From Prionace glauca (lineage: Eukaryota; Chordata; Chondrichthyes; Carcharhiniformes; Carcharhinidae): DNA of 64,000 nt. Location: positions 41,854,103-41,918,102 of the forward strand of contig CM075760.1 in NCBI GenBank assembly GCA_037974335.1, in the 5' to 3' direction. Below, one piece after another: positions 12,211 to 23,283 of this stretch. The notes below the pieces were generated by a model, which worked only from the letters and a program-made list of their open reading frames with translations, had not been told where the DNA came from and searched no databases. Both the position numbers and the translations under genes were made by a program. How positions within the stretch are numbered: the first letter of the stretch is position 1; each line of letters starts with the position of its first letter.

Positions 12211-13118
12211 TCATTTCCTCTCAGGCTGTATTGAGTGGAAAATTACAGTAAGGGGATATTTCAGTACATTTCTTAGCTGCTGCCTGAACTGAGTTTGTGT
12301 CACAGCGTAAATAGCAGTATTTGTACAGCAACTTGTGAGTTGCAGCATGAAGCCCAATTCCATAACATAAAAGTCTAATGTAAAATTCAACCCCAAATCA
12401 TACATGCGATTCCATGCTGAATAAACCATGAATATTGACCATAAGATAATGAAATTGGCTGAGATAACAAATAGGAAAATGATGGATTTCCTTCGACTCT
12501 CCAACTCTGGGTCTCTTGGATTCTCACCGCTGCGGTGAGCCCGGAGTCTCCTGCGGGCTTTGCTGCTCACTAAAATGTGTCTGACGGTGAGAGCATTCAG
12601 CAGCAGAATCAGGACGAATGGGGCACACGGGTTTAGAATGTAATGGAGGAACTCGATTGTTCCCCAGACCAGAGAGTACATAACAATTGTTGTGAAGTGA
12701 CAAAACCAGGGGAGGTTCTGCAGCCGATATGTATTTAATAACATAAAATACCAGATAATGTTCTTTAAACAGCTCAGCACTGTTACTGTTCCCAGAACCA
12801 CAGACGCCGATTTCTCAGTGCAATATTTACTTCTCAGCTTGGGACAACAAATGGCCACAAATCGATCAAAGGTGAAAGTGACGGTGAACCAGACAGAACA
12901 GTCAGTGGCTGCATAAAGCAGGACAGCGTGGATGTTACACACGAGGAACGAGTCTAGGAAATAAAAGTGTTGCCAATAAACAATGGGAATGTGTCTCAAT
13001 ATCAGGTCGAGGATAATGACCAGCAGATCCCCCACTGACATGGCAACCAGGTAACGAGTGACACATTTGGACAGACCACAGTTTCTGCTCCTCAGTGTCA
13101 CAATTGTGATTATGTTCA
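12211..13118 (-). CDS. GPR139-like receptor gene 1, exon 2 (TM1 end to C-terminus)
   Basis: This encodes about 302 residues of a class A (rhodopsin-like) G-protein-coupled receptor most like GPR139, acting at the plasma membrane; the ligand is unknown for this copy. It starts at 13,118 after a CCTGACAG acceptor; the first two bases complete a GTG codon split with exon 1 (phase 1). Visible features are the GLSKCVTRYLVAM loop into TM2, with the conserved aspartate in SVGDLL; TM3 with its disulfide cysteine (VCNIHAV) and a TFDRFVAI motif, DRF replacing DRY; TM5; a basic third loop (KARRRLRAHRSGENP); TM6; and TM7 with SCCTNTAIY in place of NPxxY. The frame is uninterrupted to a stop at 12,211. 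Splice signal, open frame and close similarity to gene 2 suggest a working exon. The intron is about 1.95 kb. Family assignment is strong; the orthologue is not resolved. Confidence 0.9.
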
Positions 13119-13261
13119 CTGTCAGGAAGGAAATACAGAATACAATTAGATATGATTCAATGGAAGGAATTGCCATTTAGATTTACAATGGTATTTTAAA
13201 AAAAAAACATTATCATAACAATTGGAATGCATTTTTTAAGCCAGCACGTCTTTCGGAGTGT

Positions 13262-13413
13262 GAGGGGAAAGTAGAGCATCTGGAGTAAACCTGTACAGAC
13301 ACAGAGAGAATGTACAAACTCAACACAGACAATGACCCAAAAATGGAACTGAACGCAGGTTTCTGATGCTGTGAGTCAGCAGTACTAACCACTATGCCAC
13401 CGTACTGCTCCTT
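13262..13413 (-). mobile_element. HE1-type SINE, degenerate
   Basis: The minus strand shows a decayed tRNA-like head (complement of TACTAACCACTATGCCACCG) and part of the body. It is older than the copies at 41.9 and 50.0 kb. Confidence 0.65.
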
Positions 13414-14272
13414 GGTAGTGACGCAACGTTAACATTTGGGAAAGAGCTTTCCAGGGAGTCCTCAACATTATCCCTTACTCAGCTACAGGTAAATATCCCC
13501 TCTGCCTGTGAAGGATTTGGAGGGTAAGAAGGATGAGGCAGTAAACCCTAACAGAAGATGCGGAGTGGAGTCCTGTAGGTGGTAATCTGTTGTCTCTCAG
13601 ACAGCTCACTGACAACTCCCGCAACAGAGCTGGTACCAAATACTGTTGGTTTGACCCTTTCCTCTGGACAATACTAACAGTTGGCAGAGGGAGATCCTGA
13701 TGCCCTGAAGCACAGAATCTCTATTAGATTTACATCTCCATGAGTCCTCTCATGGCAGGAATGTTGTCAATATATGCACCAGGTAAAAACTCAAACAAAG
13801 GCCAGTAGCAAAGGAAAAGCCAAGCAAGCTGCCTAATGACTCTCATCCTGTGACTCCGACATCCAATATTATGAAATGCATGAAAAAGTTCGACATGGCA
13901 TGAATCAGTTCCGGCTTCCCAGATTTCCTGGATCCACTACAGTTCACTACATCCACAACAGGTCCAAAATCCCATCTCTCTGACATTACAGTCAACCCTG
14001 TAACACCGACTCATGTTTATCAACGACAGCTCAGCCATTAACACCATTATTCCTATGCATGTGTGTGTGTTTGTGTGTGTGTGTGTCTGTGTGTCTGTGT
14101 GAGCACCAGAGTACCTGATGAGTGCTCCTAAGTGTGTGTTATTCCGGAGGCTTACAACAATTTTGGCTTCTGAATTTGTGTGTGAGTGGGAGTAAGTGTC
14201 TAAATCTGATTGCTTCTATCAGTAAATGTTTCTATTAATACATGTATGTTAGTGTTTCTGTGACTCCAGGAA

Positions 14273-14572
14273 AGTTTGTGGTGGTGCAGGGGACAGTGTT
14301 GTTGCCTCATAGCACTAGGCTCCCTGGTTCAATTTAAGGCTTGGCTACTGAGTGTGCAGAGTCTACTCGTTCTCACTGTGTCTGCGTGGGTTTCGTCCAG
14401 GTGCTCCGGTTTCCCCCAAAAATCTGAAAGTTGTGATGGTTTGATGCATTGGCCGGGCTAAATACTCCCTCAGTGTACCTGAACAGGCGCCGGAGCGTGG
14501 CAACTCGGGGATTTTTATAGCAACTTCATTGCAGTGTTAATGTTTGCATACTTGTGACATTAATGAATGAAT
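14273..14572 (+). mobile_element. HE1-type SINE, long-tail subtype
   Basis: The tRNA-like head has a decayed B-box (CTGGTTCAATTTAAG). The body holds TGTGTCTGCGTGGGTTTCGT and the 3' tail AACTTCATTGCAGTGTTAAT. The same tail is on the copies at 41,950 and 50,040. Confidence 0.75.
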
Positions 14573-15069
14573 TTCAATACGAAACATGTTTTCTCTTGAG
14601 ATCCTGCTGTGCAAACATGATCAATAAAATGCATTCTGTAGCGTGGTGACTGGGTAGGCAATTGGCAGTGAGCTGGCGTTACATGTAGATGGTAAAAAAC
14701 CATTCTGCTTTATATTTTTCTCACAAAGGATTAGTGTTAGGTCACATGTCTATGGATAGTCACAACACACAGAAGACACCCTAGCCCATAGGTCCTGAGA
14801 CAATTGTCAGCGGCTGAAAGAATTAATAACTGGATATAGGGATTCAACAGGAACAACAAGAGCAGCAAACCCAGTACAGTAAATGACAAGGAAATCAATA
14901 CAGTTAAACAGCCTTTCTAGAATTAGGAACTGGGGCAGAACTTTACAGCCTCACTTTTCCGAAAACTGCAAAATCCTACCCGTGTTCAACAGACCTTCCC
15001 ATGCTCTGACCCCTGCCTGCTCTGATTCCAGTGGCAGTCGGACTGGTACAATTCCAGACAGGGACTTAC

Positions 15070-15355
15070 CCGGAACTCCAATAATCGCCAAGATGGGATA
15101 GTAAACGTACTGAATCGCCTTCAGTAGACTTTCAATCCGAACAGCTGATGGCATCATCCAATTATCTAAGGTAAACAAATAAATCCAATAGGATAAACCG
15201 TCTTGCATGGTTGGAAACTTCCAATCCATTGTTCCCAGGTTCCGATCAATTGTTGGAATACTCTGGGTCATTGTTCCCAGATTCCGATCAATTGTTGGAA
15301 CACTCTGGGTCATTGTCCCCAGATTCTGATCCACTGTTGGAACATTCTGGGCCAT
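15070..15355 (-). CDS. GPR139-like receptor gene 1, exon 1 (N-terminus and start of TM1)
   Basis: This encodes the extracellular N-terminus and the first half of TM1, ending IQYVYYPILAIIGVP plus one base of a split codon at a GTAAGT donor. Joined by phase to exon 2 it gives about 397 residues. I place the start at 15,355 because the surrounding GCAATGG, and a GCGGCT...GAGAGAGGGA motif upstream, align with the start region of gene 2. The frame is open further upstream, with another ATG at 15,460 and an upstream limit near 15,511. Downstream ATGs at 15,313, 15,271, 15,229 and 15,208 are also in frame. The 14-residue repeat (MTQSVPTIDRNLGT type, about three and a half copies) precedes the conserved part. 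A start at 15,208 would give a 46-residue exon without the repeat. No signal peptide or N-glycosylation sequon was seen in this N-terminus. Confidence 0.75.
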
Positions 15356-15374
15356 TGCTCCCAGATTCTGATCT
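15227..15374 (-). repeat. 42-bp tandem repeat, each unit carrying an in-frame ATG
   Basis: Three full units (15,227-15,268, 15,269-15,310, 15,311-15,352) and one partial unit differ by a few bases. Each is 14 codons and begins its peptide with ATG on the minus strand. The period keeps frame, which fits coding use. Gene 2 has no such repeat. Confidence 0.9.
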
Positions 15375-15674
15375 CTCCTCTCCCTCCCTCTCTCTCCACA
15401 GCCGCTGATCGCTGTTAGTGTTGGAGTTGTCGTTCCCGCTGACTCAATGGGACAACACATTGAACGGAATCCCTTATTATTCGAAGGGGGAAATCCCTCC
15501 AGGCACACCAATCAGATCCATGGAGACTCACATCAATTACAGTCACTAAACAAACAGCTTCACCTCACCCTGTTTAATCCAACACTTTTTACACGCAAAG
15601 AAGAGAATTTACAGCCTAGATGGGGTGTTGAGATTCAGGGAAGTATGGGAAGTTGGAAATAATGGAGAGGCAGA

Positions 15675-15735
15675 CATGACAGTGCAGAAAGAGGCCATAT
15701 GGCCCATTGAGTCTGCACCGAGTCTCCGACAGACC
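15675..15735 (-). mobile_element. HE1-type SINE 3' end scrap
   Basis: GAAAGAGGCCATATGGCCCA followed by TTGAGTCTGCACCGA is the complement of the conserved SINE 3' region. Confidence 0.6.
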
Positions 15736-16019
15736 ATCCTACCCGCATTGGAATGATCATAGTGTATGTTTTCTTTTAAGATCAATGTAAAGGTTTAAGT
15801 GTGGAGACCTGAACGCGCCTCTCAATGCACACATATTATTGGTTTCGAGATAGTTTACTTTAGCATTAACATAAACCCATTTATATATATCAGGATATGC
15901 CCGTAAATATTACCGTAAGGATAATATACATCATTGAACTTTTTGCCATTCATCGCCTCCAATAACTTTGTGACTTGATTCATTAAACGCTAAAATCATT
16001 CATCATTTTTTTCCAGGCT

Positions 16020-16925
16020 TTAGATAAGAACAAAGAAAATTACAGCACACAAACAGGCCCGTTTGGCCCGCGAAGCCTGAACTGACCATGATGCGTCAAC
16101 TGAACTAAAATCTTTCCCCTTCCAGCGTCCATATTCCTCCGTTCCCATCCTATTCATGTACTTGTCAAGACGCCTCTTAAAAGTCACTACCGTATCCGCT
16201 TCCACTACTTCCCCCGGCAATGAGTTACAGGCACCCACCACCATTTTTGTAGAAAAAAAAATCTGCCTCGTAATCTCCTATAAACCTTGACCGTCGCACC
16301 TTGAACTTGTGCCACCGAGTAAATGACTCTTCCACTCTGGGGAAAAAAAGCTTCTGACTACCCACTCTGTCTACCCCTCTCACAATCGTGTAGACTTCTA
16401 TCAGTTCACCTCTCAACCTCTGCCATTCCAGTGAGGTCAAATTACGTTTTTCCACCTCTCCGCCCAAGTCTCCAATCGATCCATATCTTGCTGCATCCTC
16501 TTATGGTCCTCACCGCTATCTGCAAATCCATCAACTTTTGTATCATCCACAAACTTGCAACCGTTGTGTCATACACAATGTTGCAAAGAGCAAAGTTCTC
16601 AGCTCTGATCCCTGAGGTGCGCCACTTGTCATAACCATCATTCAGAAAAAGACAACCTCCCACTGCTACACTCTGTCTTCTTTGACCAAGCCAGTTTGGT
16701 ATCGAACTTGCCAGCTCACCTCTAATCCCATGTGATTTCATGTTCTGCATTAGTCTGCTAAGAGGGACCTTGTCAAAGACCTTTCTGAAGTCCATGTAGA
16801 TAACATCCATTACCTTCTCCTCGTTAATCATCTTCCTCAAACACACTCGATCAAGTTAGTGAGTCACGATCTCCCCTCAACAAAACCATGTTGCCTCTCA
16901 CTAATACGTCCACTTACTTCCAAAT
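16020..16925 (-). mobile_element. Older CR1-type LINE (family D), 3' half
   Basis: The minus strand shows reverse transcriptase remnants (VIYMDFRKVFDKVPLSRL near 16,780) and the C-terminal end (FKRRLDKYMNRMG near 16,160). The 3' tail on the plus strand begins AACAAAGAAAATTACAGCAC. There are several stops and frame changes. A younger LINE of family A interrupts it at about 16,926. A related 3' end lies at 51,636-51,870. Confidence 0.8.
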
Positions 16926-18527
16926 GGGAACGGTTGATAAGGGGGATGTGCTGGATATTCTTGAGGGGTTGAAAATAGATAAGTCCCCTGGTCCGGATGG
17001 GATCTGCCCTAGGATTCTCTGGGAGGCTAGAGAGGTGATTTCAGAGCCTCTGGCTCTGATCTTCAGGTCGTCATTGGTCTCTGGTGTAGTCCCGGAGGAT
17101 TGGAGGATAGCGAATGTTGTCCCATTGTTTAAGAAGGGGAACAGAGACTTTGCCGGGAATTATAGACCGGTGAGTCTTACTTCTGTTCTGGGCAAGGTTT
17201 TAGAAAAAATTATTAGGGATAGGATTTATAGTTATTTGGAGTGTAATAAATTGATTAGAAATAGTCAGCATGGTTTTGTAGCCGGTAGGTCGTGCCTTAC
17301 TAACCTTATTGAGTTTTTTGATAAGGTGACCAAAGAGGTGGATGGGGGCAAGGCAGTTGATGTGGTATATATGGATTTTAGTAAGGTGTTCGATAAGGTT
17401 CACCATGGTAGGCTTCTGCAGAAAATGCAGATGTATGAGATTGTGGGTAAACTAGGAAATTGGATCAGAAATTTGCTGTCAGATAGGAGACAGAGGGTTG
17501 TGGTTGATGGTAAATATTCATCATGGAGTTCGGTTACGAGTGGTGTGCCTCAGGGACCTGTTTTGGGGCCACTGCTGTTTGTAATCTTTATTAATGATCT
17601 GGATGAGGGTATAGTTGGGTGGATTAGTAAATTTGCTGATGACACCAAAGTAGGAGGTGTGGTAGATTGTGAACAAGGGTGTCATAGTCTGCAGGGAGAC
17701 TTAGATACGTTGCAGAGCTGGGCCGAGAGGTGGCGGATGGAATTTAATGCGGAGAAGTGTGAGGTAATTCAATTCGGTAGGAGCAACAGATGTGTCGAGT
17801 ATCGGGCTAACGGGAGGACTTTGAATAGTATGGATGAACAGAGGGATCTAGGTGTATGTGTACATAGATCCCTGAAAGTTGGGAATCAAGTAGATAAGGT
17901 TGTTAAGAAGGCGTACGGTGTCTTGGCGTTTATTGGTAGGGGGATTGAATTTAAGAGTCGCAGCGTCATGTTGCAACTGTACACTACTCTGGTACGGCTG
18001 CACTTGGAGTACTGTGTGCAGTTCTGGTCCCCACATTACAGGAAGGATGTGGAGGCTTTGGAGAGGGTGCAGAGGAAGTTTACTAGGATCTTGCCTGGTA
18101 TGGTGGGGAGATCCTATGAGGAGAGACTGAGGGATTTGGGGTTGTTTTCGCTGGAAAGAAGGCGGCTAAGAGGGGATCTTATTGAAACATATAAGATGAT
18201 TAGAGATTTAGATAGGGTGGATAGTGATAGCCTTTTTCCTCGGATGGAGAAAGCTAGCACGAGGGGGCATGGCTTTAAATTAAGGGGGGGTAGCTACAAG
18301 ACGTATGTCAGGGGTAGGTTCTTTACCCAGCGGGTGGTGAGGGATTGGAATGCCCTGCCTGCTGCAGTTGTAAATGCTCCTAGTTTGGGGGCGTTTAAGA
18401 GATCTGTAGATAGGTTTATGGATGAAAAGGAATTGGTATAGGCTAGTGGGCCATTGTTTTTGTAACTGGTCGGCGCAATATCGTGGGCCGAAGGGCCTGT
18501 TCTGCGCTGTAATGTTCTATGTTCAAA
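16926..18527 (+). mobile_element. CR1-type LINE (family A), 5'-truncated copy
   Basis: Begins inside the reverse transcriptase region and ends in the 3' tail (AATGTTCTATGTTC). It is inserted head-on into the older LINE at 16,020-16,925. The same family occurs at 28,105-28,545, 34,271-34,400 and, nearly full length, at 35,154-39,414. Confidence 0.9.
16929..18441 (+). CDS. LINE family A reverse transcriptase (truncated ORF2, open frame)
   Basis: About 500 codons of uninterrupted CR1-type reverse transcriptase and C-terminal region; the first dozen codons of the open frame, from 16,888, belong to the older LINE. Visible motifs are KSPGPDGI, NYRPVSLTSV, QHGFVAGRSCLTN, the YMDF block (first catalytic aspartate), GPVLGPLLF and FADD (the catalytic aspartate pair). 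The end reads GAFKRSVDRFMDEK. The endonuclease and ORF1 are missing, so it cannot move by itself. An open frame this long suggests a recent insertion. A YMDFSKVFDKV variant replaces the usual SKAFDKV. Confidence 0.85.
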
Positions 18528-18529
18528 TC

Positions 18530-18845
18530 TCTTCCTCAATCTGTTGTTTCCCCCCAGTTTTTCCTTGTTATAGTTTCCAGATTCCTTGTTCCGGTTGTCT
18601 CTCTTTCCATTCTTGTCTCCCTGTCTCTATTTCTTTCCTAATCTGACTCTTGCCATCTTATTACTTTCTCCCTTTGCAGTTGTCTTCCCCTATCTCCAGG
18701 TTTCTGTCACATCCAACCTCTTTCCATTCTTAACTCGCAGTCCAGCTTTTTCCCCGTATTTATCCATCTCTCTTCAAACATTTCTCGCTCACTTTCCCCA
18801 TATCTATTCTGTCTGTCTCCAACATCTCTCTCTCCTTCTGTTTAA
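18530..18845. other. Pyrimidine-rich unassigned DNA
   Basis: CT-rich sequence without a recognisable gene, between two LINEs. Confidence 0.5.
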
Positions 18846-19216
18846 AATAGAATCAAAGAAGATAGTAACAGGAGGAGGCCATTTGGCCCTTCGAGCCTGC
18901 TCCGCTATTAATCACAATCATGGCTGATCATCCAACTCAATAGCCTAATGCTGCTTTCTTCCCATAAATCTCCATCCCATTCAGCCCAAATGCTATATCT
19001 AGTCGCCTTTTTAATGCACTACACATTTTGACATCAAGTGCTTCCTGCAGTAATGAATTTCACAATCTCCCAACTGCTTGGGTGAAGAAATGGCTCCACA
19101 TCCCTGTCTTGAACGGTTTACCCTGTTTCCTCAGACTGTTACCCCTGATTCAGGACACTCGCACCATCGGAAACATCTGTTCTCACCCTGTTAGAATTTT
19201 ATGAGCCTATATGAAA

Positions 19217-20767
19217 TGGTATCAATGGGTGATATGCTGGGTGCTATTCTGATTGGCGGTTGGTGTCTCGTGGGGTGCCCCAGGGGTCGGTGCTGGGGAC
19301 TCAGCTATTTATCAGTTATATAGATGATCTGGAGGAGGGGGCTGAGTGCAGGGTAACGAAATTTGCTGATGACACATCAGAACATAACATAAGAATATAA
19401 GAAATAGGAGCAGGAGCAGGCCATCCAGCCCTTCGAGCCTGCCCCGTCATTTAATAAGATCATGGCTGATCTGTTGTGTCTCAGTTCCACATTCCCGCCT
19501 TCTCCCTATAACCCTTAATCTTCTCGCTTATCAAAAACCCATCAACCCGCGTCTTAAAAGTACTTAGCGAGGCAGCCTCCACCACCTCAACGGGCAGAGA
19601 ATTCCAGAGATTCACCACCCTTTGAGTGAAGAAGTTCCTCCTCAACTCCGTTCTAAACCGCCCCCCCTTTATCTTGAAGCTGTGCCCCCTAGTCCTACTG
19701 TCCTTTCTGAGTGGGAAGAGTCTCTCCACCTCTATCCTATCCATCCCATTCATCATCTTATACGTCTCAATGAGATCTCCCCTCGTTCTTCTAAACTCCA
19801 ACGAGTACAAGCCTAGTTTATTCAGCCTCTCCCCATAGCTCAACCGACACGAAGATGAGTGGTAAAGCAAATTGCGTGGAGGGTGAGGAAAGTCTGCAGA
19901 GAGATATGGATAGGCTGAGCCAGTGAGCGAGGAGCTGGCAGATGGGGTATAATGATAGCAAGTGTGAGGTTATCCACTTTGGCAGGAATAATAGTAGGAG
20001 GGATTACTATTTAAAGGGTGAAAAGCTGCAGCATGCTACGGTGCAGAGGGACCTGGGGGTTCTTGTGCAAGAGTCGCAAAAACCCAGTTTGCAGGTGCAG
20101 CAGGTGATCAAGAAGGCGAATGGGATGCTGGCCTTGATAGCGAGGGGGATCGAATATAAAAGTAGGGAGGTCTTGCTGCAACTGTATAGGGCATTGGTGA
20201 GGCCGCAGCTGGAGTATTGTGTGCAGTTTTGGGCGCCGCACCTGCGCAAGGTTATTTTGGGCTTGGAGGGAGTGCAGAGGAGGTTTACTAGGCTGATACC
20301 GGAAATGAGGTGGTTGGACTATGAAGAGAAACTAAAGAGACTGGGTCTGTACTCGTTGGAGTTTCGAAGGATAAGGGGGGATTTTATAGAGACGTGTAAG
20401 ATAATGAAAGGGATGGATAGGGTAGAGGTAGAGAGATTCTTCCCGCTTAGAAAGGATAGCAGGACGAGAGGGCACAGCCTCAAGATAAGGGGGGTGGGCT
20501 GTTTTGACCGGAGTTGAGGAGGAACTTCTTCACTCAAAGGGTGGTGAATCTCTGGAGTTCTCTGCGCATTGAAGTGTGGAGGCTACCTCGCTCAATATAT
20601 TTAAGTCACGGGTAGATAGGTTTCTGACAGACAAGGGAATTAAAGGTTATGGGGAGAAAGTGGGAAAGTGGAACTGATTCACTTCACATCAGCCATGATC
20701 TTATTGAATGGTGGGACAGGCTCGAAGGGCTAGATGGCCCACTCCTGCTCCTATTTCTTATGTTCTT
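19217..20767 (+). mobile_element. CR1-type LINE (family B), truncated and itself interrupted
   Basis: Reverse transcriptase sequence with the GSVLGTQLF-equivalent region and the start of FADD is seen before 19,378. It resumes at 19,859 and runs to the C-terminus and a CTCCTATTTCTTATGTTC tail near 20,767. A 191-codon frame (19,942-20,517) preserves SREVLLQLYRALVRPQLEYC. It is inserted into the family C LINE and carries a nested piece of its own family. Confidence 0.8.
19379..19858 (-). mobile_element. CR1-type LINE (family B) 3' fragment nested in another copy
   Basis: The plus strand starts with the complement of the TTCTTATG-type tail. The minus frame (19,481-19,870) gives RGDLIETYKMMNGMDRIEVE and FFTQRVVNLWNSLPVEVVEA. 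It interrupts the host copy within the FADD region. GACAC occurs at both edges, a possible short target duplication. Confidence 0.8.
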
Positions 20768-21692
20768 TTGTAAATCCCACTCATTCACCTGAATTTCAGC
20801 GAAAACAATCCGAGGCTAACCAATCTCTCCTCATAGATCAGTTCTGCCACCCCTGGAATTAGCCTATTAAATGTCGCTGTACTTCTTCGAGAGCAAGAAC
20901 ATCCTTCCTCTGAAAACGAGACAAAAACTGCACGCAATATGGCAATTGCACCTCACCAAGCCACATTGTAACACGCATTCCTGCTTCTCTACTTGGAAGC
21001 TTCTCGCCATGAAGGCCCATATACAATTTGGCTTCTATACTGTTTGCTGCACCTGCATGGCTACATTCAGCGACTGGTCCACATGGATACCCAGGATCCA
21101 TTGTACATTCCTGTGTCCCAATTACCAGCCATTCAGGCAGTAATCTGTCTTCTTGTTTTTTTTTCCGAAGTGAATAACCCCACATTTATCCAAATTATAC
21201 TGCATCTGTCATTAATTTACCCACTCACCCAACCTTTCCACATCATGCTGATTGACCTCTGCATCCTCGTCACTCTTCTCTCTTCCACCCAATTTGGTAT
21301 CAACTGCAAGCTTTGAGATGTTGTATTTTGTATTTATGTTTTGTTCAATCGTCAAATAAGTGATATATGTTATGAATAGCTAGGGCCTCAGCACTGATCC
21401 CTCTAGCACCACACTGCCAATTTCCAAAGAACCAATTAATTCCAACTCTTTGTTTCATCATTGCCAACAAGTTTTCTAACCACCTCAATCCAACTCCCCC
21501 AATCCTATGTGATTTAATCTTGCAGGATAATTTCTTATAGGGGACTTTGGCAAACGCTTTCTGAAAGTCCAAGTATACCACTTGAACTGGCTTCCCCTGG
21601 TCAACCCTACTCGCAATATATTTAAAGACATTTCTCCCCATCTCTCTCTATTTGTCTCTATTCCTGTTCATCTCCCCCAGCATCGAACTCTT

Positions 21693-21694
21693 CC

Positions 21695-21756
<62 letters not shown>

Positions 21757-21757
21757 G
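21693..21757. repeat. (CT)n(CA)n microsatellite
   Basis: A CT run is followed directly by about 20 CA units. Confidence 0.95.
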
Positions 21758-21789
21758 CACACAGTATGACAACATACTGTGTAAATTCC

Positions 21790-22535
21790 TTTGGTAGTTT
21801 GTTTTAAAATAAGCCCCCCCCCCACCCCGTGCTTATTAATGTATTAATTTGTTTGTTTATTTATACATTGATTGATGTCTGTAAATCAGCAATCTCAGAG
21901 TTTTGTTGCTGATGCTTTTCTTCAGAGACTGGCAGCTGGGCAATAACCCCAACCTGGAGACCCAAGATCTTGTGCCACTTCTCAGCTCCTCGCAGCAATT
22001 TGATTTCTGGTTACTGGCAAAGATGGTCAGAAATATTGCATCACTCCTTTGAAAACAGAATGCATAAGAGGCAGGGAAAGTTGCAAAGATATGGTCAGTT
22101 AGAAGTACTTAGAAGGAGGATAGAAGGAGAGGTTGTGGGTGGGTTGATGCGGGGTCACGACCTAGATAAGATCATCCATCTTCACAATTACAGAGAGTGA
22201 ACAGAAGGTGAGAAAGGAAGAATGTAGGTGAAAAAGAGAGAGGTGGAACAAAAGGTCAAAATAGAGATGGTGAGGGAGGAAGAGAACATGAGGTAGAGAC
22301 ACTGTGTGAAAGCCGCCAGAGTATAGTCACTAGATACAACTCCAATCACACCCTTTCAGATAGTCTGAACATGTGGAGAAAAATCCTGGGAGAATGATTT
22401 TAGAAGTGTCAGGAAGGAATCTGCAGCCCCATCCCAAACTGAGAGAGGGAGTTGAGTAGCTTCTGGATACTGAGAGTGGGACGGGAGTTGGGGGTGGGGG
22501 AGGATGAACATTTTATTTCGTTTTCGAAGATTATG
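21790..22535. other. Unassigned region upstream of the immunoglobulin membrane exons
   Basis: I looked for immunoglobulin constant-domain exons (cysteine-tryptophan-cysteine spacing between splice sites) by eye and found none. There is a C-run near 21,815 and purine-rich sequence near 22,200-22,300. Confidence 0.4.
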
Positions 22536-22539
22536 TTTG

Positions 22540-22945
22540 GAGATCTCTATCTTTTTTCCATTTCAAATCCCATTTTATAATATCTTTCCTATAACAGGGT
22601 GACCAGAGCTGCACACAGAATTCCAAGTTAGGCCTTACCAATCTCTTGTACAACTTCAACAAGAGGTCCCAACTCATTTATTCGCTGTTTTGACCAATGA
22701 AACCAAGCTTGCCAAATGCCTTCTTCACAACTCTATCCACCTGTGTCTCCACTGTCAAGGAGCTATGAACCTGTAACCTCCCAGATTTTTTTGTTCTCTA
22801 ACTTCCCCAATACCTTAGCATTAACTCAGTGCTGCCCTGGTTCGATCTATCAGATGCATCATCTCGCATTTATCTAAATTAAACCCCATGTGCCATTCAT
22901 CAATGCACTGGCCCAATTGATCAAGATCCCGTTACAATTCGAGAA
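22540..22945 (-). mobile_element. Old CR1-type LINE fragment
   Basis: The plus strand matches the same LINE segment as 25,690-26,060, for example CAGGGTGACCAGAGCTG and TTGATCAAGATCCCGTTACA. It lies directly 5' of the immunoglobulin membrane exon. Confidence 0.7.
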
Positions 22946-23023
22946 TGGGGAGATGAAAAATAACAATGAGATTCCCGGGATAAATAAAGTAATCTAATTT
23001 CATTTCCTGGTCTCCGCCCCCAG

Positions 23024-23151
23024 ACCCCATCGACTGCATCTGGATTGAAGGCAATGAGGATGATAACAGCAACATCTGGAGAACCGCTTCCACATTCATC
23101 GTCCTGTTCTTCCTAAGCAGTTTCTACAGCACTGCCGTCACTCTGGTGAAG
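23024..23151 (+). CDS. Immunoglobulin heavy-chain membrane exon M1 (IgM type)
   Basis: This 128-bp exon would encode the acidic stalk and transmembrane segment that anchor a heavy chain in the B-cell membrane and bind the Ig-alpha/Ig-beta signalling pair. It follows a CTCCGCCCCCAG acceptor. Its first two bases complete a split codon, and the peptide reads [18 protein letters not shown], then [10 protein letters not shown], then [12 protein letters not shown]. The polar TAST and FYST residues in the membrane helix are the conserved signature of IgM-class membrane exons. It ends at AAG before a GTGAGA donor. The frame is open and both splice sites are canonical. No constant-domain, variable or joining exon was seen in the window, so it is an isolated exon, a relic, or the 3' end of a cluster whose body lies elsewhere. 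IgNAR or IgW membrane exons are alternatives. Confidence 0.85.
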
Positions 23152-23283
23152 GTGAGATTATTCAATTCACCCACATTTCAAACTGGCAGAATGGATTTGA
23201 AAAATCTCTCAATGTTTCACTGATTAAAAACATTAATGTCCCACATCAGAAACATCTGCTTCAATATTGCCTCTACTTTACAG

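Larger units (their letters stand above)
13119..15069 (-). other. Intron of receptor gene 1
   Basis: Bounded by GTAAGT (complement of 15,064-15,069) and CCTGACAG (complement of 13,119-13,126). It contains SINEs at 13,262-13,413 and 14,273-14,572 and a (TG)n run near 14,056-14,100. The stretch 13,560-13,720, read on the minus strand, matches 29,690-29,880 in the intron of gene 2 (for example the shared AGAGGAAAGGGTCAAACCA). This shows that the duplication included intron sequence. Confidence 0.8.
18846..21640 (-). mobile_element. Old CR1-type LINE (family C), split by a LINE of family B
   Basis: The 3' end lies at 18,846 (plus-strand AGGAGGAGGCCATTTGGCCC). The sequence breaks off near 19,210 and resumes at about 20,768. 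It continues through reverse transcriptase sequence (VYLDFQKAFAKVPYKKL near 21,570) to about 21,640. The gap is filled by the 19,217-20,767 insertion on the opposite strand. Confidence 0.75.
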
